Assembly (NCBI RefSeq): GCF_017303315.1
Contig: NZ_JAFKOI010000005.1
Location: 161,830 to 225,829, forward strand
Origin: Bacillus sp. NTK071
Lineage (GTDB): Bacteria; Bacillota; Bacilli; Bacillales; Guptibacillaceae
Direction of reading: 5' to 3'
DNA length: 64,000 nt
In this document: positions 60,436-64,000 of the stretch, piece after piece
Numbering within the stretch: the first letter of the stretch is position 1
Layout of the letters: each line of letters opens with the position of its first letter
Position numbers and translations under genes: made by a program
The notes under the pieces: model-generated
What the model was told of the DNA's origin: nothing
Seen by the model: only the letters and a program-made list of their open reading frames with translations
Database searches by the model: none

Positions 60436-61107
60436 ATGACACAGTTATCATTCTCTCCAATTATCGCTGATACACTTCCGGATTTTAAAATTGGGTACGC
60501 TACTTATCATGATATCGTGGTTGAAAATTCACCGCAAATGGTACGCGGGCGCTATCAATTCTATCAAGAAACCATGATGATGGATCTCGAAGAAACAGAC
60601 TTAAATACATTCAACGCTGTTGCAGAATGGCGCTCCACATTCAAACGGATTGGAACAGACCCTTCTCGGTATCGTCCTTCTTCAGAAGCACTTTTGCGTC
60701 GATTAAAAAAAGGCACACCATTGCCACTCATTCATTCTGCTGCTGATATCAATAATCTTCTTTCACTTCAATACAAAATACCAATTGGTATATATGATCT
60801 GGATCAGGTAGAAGGAGCTATAACGATTCATATTGGGGATGAGTCTCACTCATATGAAGGTTTGAACGGACGTATTGTAACATTTAACAATAAGCTTATC
60901 TCGAGCGATGGTGTTGGTCCTTTTGGTAGTCCGATCGTTGACTCAAAACGAACAGTTGTAACAGAGGAGACACAAAACGCAATCCAGCTTTTCTATATAC
61001 AACCATCATTACCTACCATTGAAGCAGAGAAACTCGTAAAAGCTTCAGCAGAAATGTTTAACCAGATTCACGGTGGTCGTTTCCAATATGGTGTTATCGA
61101 TCGTTGA
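60436..61107 (+). CDS. B3/B4 tRNA-binding-domain protein
   Basis: 223 residues from ATG 60436 (CGGAGGA 6 bases upstream). The whole protein is the B3/B4 domain of phenylalanyl-tRNA synthetase beta chain, with F-K-R-I-G-T-D-P-S-R-Y-R-P-S-S-E-A-L-L-R-R and I-P-I-G-I-Y-D-L-D. Stand-alone B3/B4 proteins may act as editing or tRNA-deacylating factors. Divergent from the ABC-class ATPase gene with an 81-base gap. Substrate unknown. Confidence 0.9.
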   Translation: MTQLSFSPIIADTLPDFKIGYATYHDIVVENSPQMVRGRYQFYQETMMMDLEETDLNTFNAVAEWRSTFKRIGTDPSRYRPSSEALLRRLKKGTPLPLIHSAADINNLLSLQYKIPIGIYDLDQVEGAITIHIGDESHSYEGLNGRIVTFNNKLISSDGVGPFGSPIVDSKRTVVTEETQNAIQLFYIQPSLPTIEAEKLVKASAEMFNQIHGGRFQYGVIDR

Positions 61108-61111
61108 AAAT

Positions 61112-61198
61112 AAAAAAACGCAACGCTTCGTTAATATAACGAAACACTGCGTTGGGTAAATGGTGAAAATTCGAGGAATTTCTACATTCCTCGCTGAT
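61112..61198 (-). ncRNA. Candidate small RNA, minus strand
   Basis: Minus-strand promoter-like TTGTTT (61234-61229), 18 bases, TATTCT (61210-61205). Then a hairpin CGAGGAAT / ATTCCTCG (61193-61172), a CCAUUUACCC linker, and a strong terminator AACGCAGTGTTTCGTT / AACGAAGCGTTGCGTT (61153-61118) followed by a T run. No minus-strand gene lies immediately upstream. The terminator has no T tail on the plus strand, so it does not serve the B3/B4 gene. Predicted RNA about 85-90 nt. Confidence 0.5.
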
Positions 61199-61358
61199 GT
61201 AGTTAGAATACCACAGAACAATAACAATAAACAATAGATATTTATAATTTCTTTACATCTCACTTACAAATCGATTCGATTAGCACCATTCCGGTTTGAC
61301 GATTAAACAAAACACCCCCTATAATCAAGCAGAGAGACAAGTAGAAAGGAGCAACTAT

Positions 61359-61580
61359 ATGGAACCATTTTCAACACCTTTTTTTGAAGAGAACTTTCGT
61401 CAGTACATACAAAAGAATAGCGACGTTTTTTCAAAATTAGAAGCGATGAACAGCTATTACCGCTCAGTTGTTTCCTCTATGATTTACGACAACTTGAATA
61501 AAAACTCAGAAATCGTTCGTCGCATTCGTAATCTAGATTCGGCATACAAAACGATTAAACAAGAAAATACCGAAGCATAA
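61359..61580 (+). CDS. Small helical protein, unknown
   Basis: 73 residues from ATG 61359, where AAAGGAG lies 7 bases upstream; the in-frame start at 61296 lacks a site. Charged and helical, rich in Asn, Ser and Tyr (M-N-S-Y-Y-R-S-V-V-S-S-M-I-Y-D-N-L). No family recognised. Ends at a bidirectional terminator shared with the convergent DsbA-like gene. Confidence 0.6.
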   Translation: MEPFSTPFFEENFRQYIQKNSDVFSKLEAMNSYYRSVVSSMIYDNLNKNSEIVRRIRNLDSAYKTIKQENTEA

Positions 61581-61581
61581 G

Positions 61582-61613
61582 AAAAAGCTCTCTTTTCAAT
61601 AAGAGAGCTTTTT
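61582..61613. terminator. Bidirectional terminator between the 73-residue gene and the FrnE-like gene
   Basis: AAAAAGCTCTCTT / AAGAGAGCTTTTT, 6-base loop, T runs on both strands. Confidence 0.9.
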
Positions 61614-61619
61614 ACATGC

Positions 61620-62320
61620 TTATTTTGGAAAATCACAAGAATCAGCTGTGCATGAATCTGCATCGCCACCAACAACCTCAAGTTTATTCCCTTCTCCCCA
61701 AGCCTTAGCAAGCGCCTGTTCAAACATCTCTACAGGCTGAGCACCTGATACGGCATATTTACCATCAAATACAAAGAACGGGACTCCCTGAATGCCTAGC
61801 TGGCTTCCCATTGCTTCATCATTACGTACTTCTTTACTAAACTCGTCGGTACCCAACATACGCTTAATATCAGTACCATCTAACCCAAGTTCATCACCAA
61901 GCGACGCTAGGGTTTCATGGTCACCAATATTTCTAGATTCAGTAAAGAAAGCATAGAATATACGCTCTGACATTTCGTTGCTTTTACCAATCTCTTTCGC
62001 ATAATGCACAAGACGATGAGCATCGAACGAATTAGTAGGGATCATCTTATCGAAGTCATACGTTAGATCCTCTCCAGCTGCCTGCTGTCTCATATTCTCG
62101 CACATACCGTGAGCCTGCTCTAAGCTCACATTATACTTCGCTGAGAGTAGCTCCGCCATGCTTTCTCCATTCGATTTTTAGCATTCGGATCAAGTTCAAA
62201 ACTTTTGAAGATAACCTCTACCTGATCTTTTTGTGGAAAGCTACTAAGTGCATTCTCAAGACGTCTTTTTCCTATATAACAAAATGGACATACGAAATCA
62301 GACCAAATTTCAACTTGCAT
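61620..62320 (-). pseudogene. DsbA/FrnE-family oxidoreductase with a frameshift
   Basis: The N-terminal part (from ATG 62320: M-Q-V-E-I-W-S-D-F-V-C-P-F-C-Y-I-G-K) is in one frame. The rest (from about 62170 to the stop at 61620, with M-A-E-L-L-S-A and the cis-Pro region G-V-P-F-F-V-F) is in another. The two meet at a T5 run (62175-62179, A5 on the coding strand). One extra base would give D-P-N-A-K-K-S-N-G-E-S-M-A-E-L-L, a normal FrnE sequence. Active site C-P-F-C. Either a real one-base deletion or a sequencing error in a homopolymer. Confidence 0.8.
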
Positions 62321-62429
62321 CGTATCACTCTTTTCCATAAAGATTACAGTTATCTTAACATTAATATAAGATAAAATGCATGTAATCAAGATTATGATAA
62401 AAGCAAGGGATGCAGCCATATTTTTAACT

Positions 62430-64000
<1,571 letters not shown>

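Noticed and set aside
61045..61263. 72-residue minus-strand open frame
   Set aside because: It runs through the candidate sRNA hairpins and into the B3/B4 gene, with no ribosome binding site.

Overview
The window is one continuous chromosomal segment from a low-GC, endospore-forming member of the Bacillaceae. The evidence is the spore genes (SpoVR, PrkA, YhbH, an alpha/beta-type SASP, YhaL, four YheC/YheD-type proteins), the AGGAGG-type ribosome binding sites, frequent TTG and GTG starts, and a gene order that follows the Bacillus subtilis hit-serC-trpP-scoC-prsA-yhaMNO-yhaPQ-yhe block. The extra genes suggest an environmental or marine/alkaliphilic relative rather than B. subtilis itself. 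Species cannot be fixed from the sequence alone. I saw no prophage, plasmid, rRNA, tRNA, CRISPR array or complete insertion sequence.

Layout. 1-6.5 kb: start of a probable ecsA, a PCYCGC lipoprotein, hit, serC, trpP (with a TRAP-like site over its ribosome binding site), yhaH, scoC/hpr and yhaI. 6.7-21.2 kb: secretion and nucleic-acid-maintenance genes: prsA, yhaL, an MFS transporter, yhaM, a CssRS-like secretion-stress two-component system, yhaN, yhaO, the YhaPQ ABC exporter and yhzD. 21.2-24.8 kb: aldehyde dehydrogenase, YhaX-like phosphatase and yheA. 24.9-31.6 kb: yheB and a run of four ATP-grasp genes of the YheC/YheD spore-coat-associated family, then yheE. 31.7-36.2 kb: a PucR/CdaR-type regulator, msmX, an amino-acid ABC importer pair lacking its ATPase, and a SASP. 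36.4-46.5 kb: K+ transporter with a structured leader, spoVR, BASS transporter, MscS channel, a thiol/persulfide-type operon (TlpA-like, membrane protein, CstR/CsoR) and pgcA. 46.7-54.2 kb: GNAT-nitrilase fusion, CBS protein, secreted metallo-hydrolase, yhbH, signal peptidase I and prkA. 54.3-62.4 kb: heme-monooxygenase-like protein, tandem hairpin repeats, several tRNA-related genes (trmL, queG, a B3/B4-domain protein), an ABC-class ATPase, ogt and a frameshifted DsbA/FrnE. 62.4-64 kb: the 3' part of a collagen-like surface protein that runs off the window.

Connections. Secreted-protein quality control recurs (PrsA, CssRS, signal peptidase I, probable EcsA). Mother-cell sporulation genes also recur (spoVR, yhbH, prkA, yhaL, yheC/D). 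The most unusual non-coding content is a family of about 119-bp units at two loci whose paired arms change in step between copies. Other items are a second dispersed repeat present in opposite orientations, two candidate small RNAs, and a nested hairpin before the K+ transporter gene.
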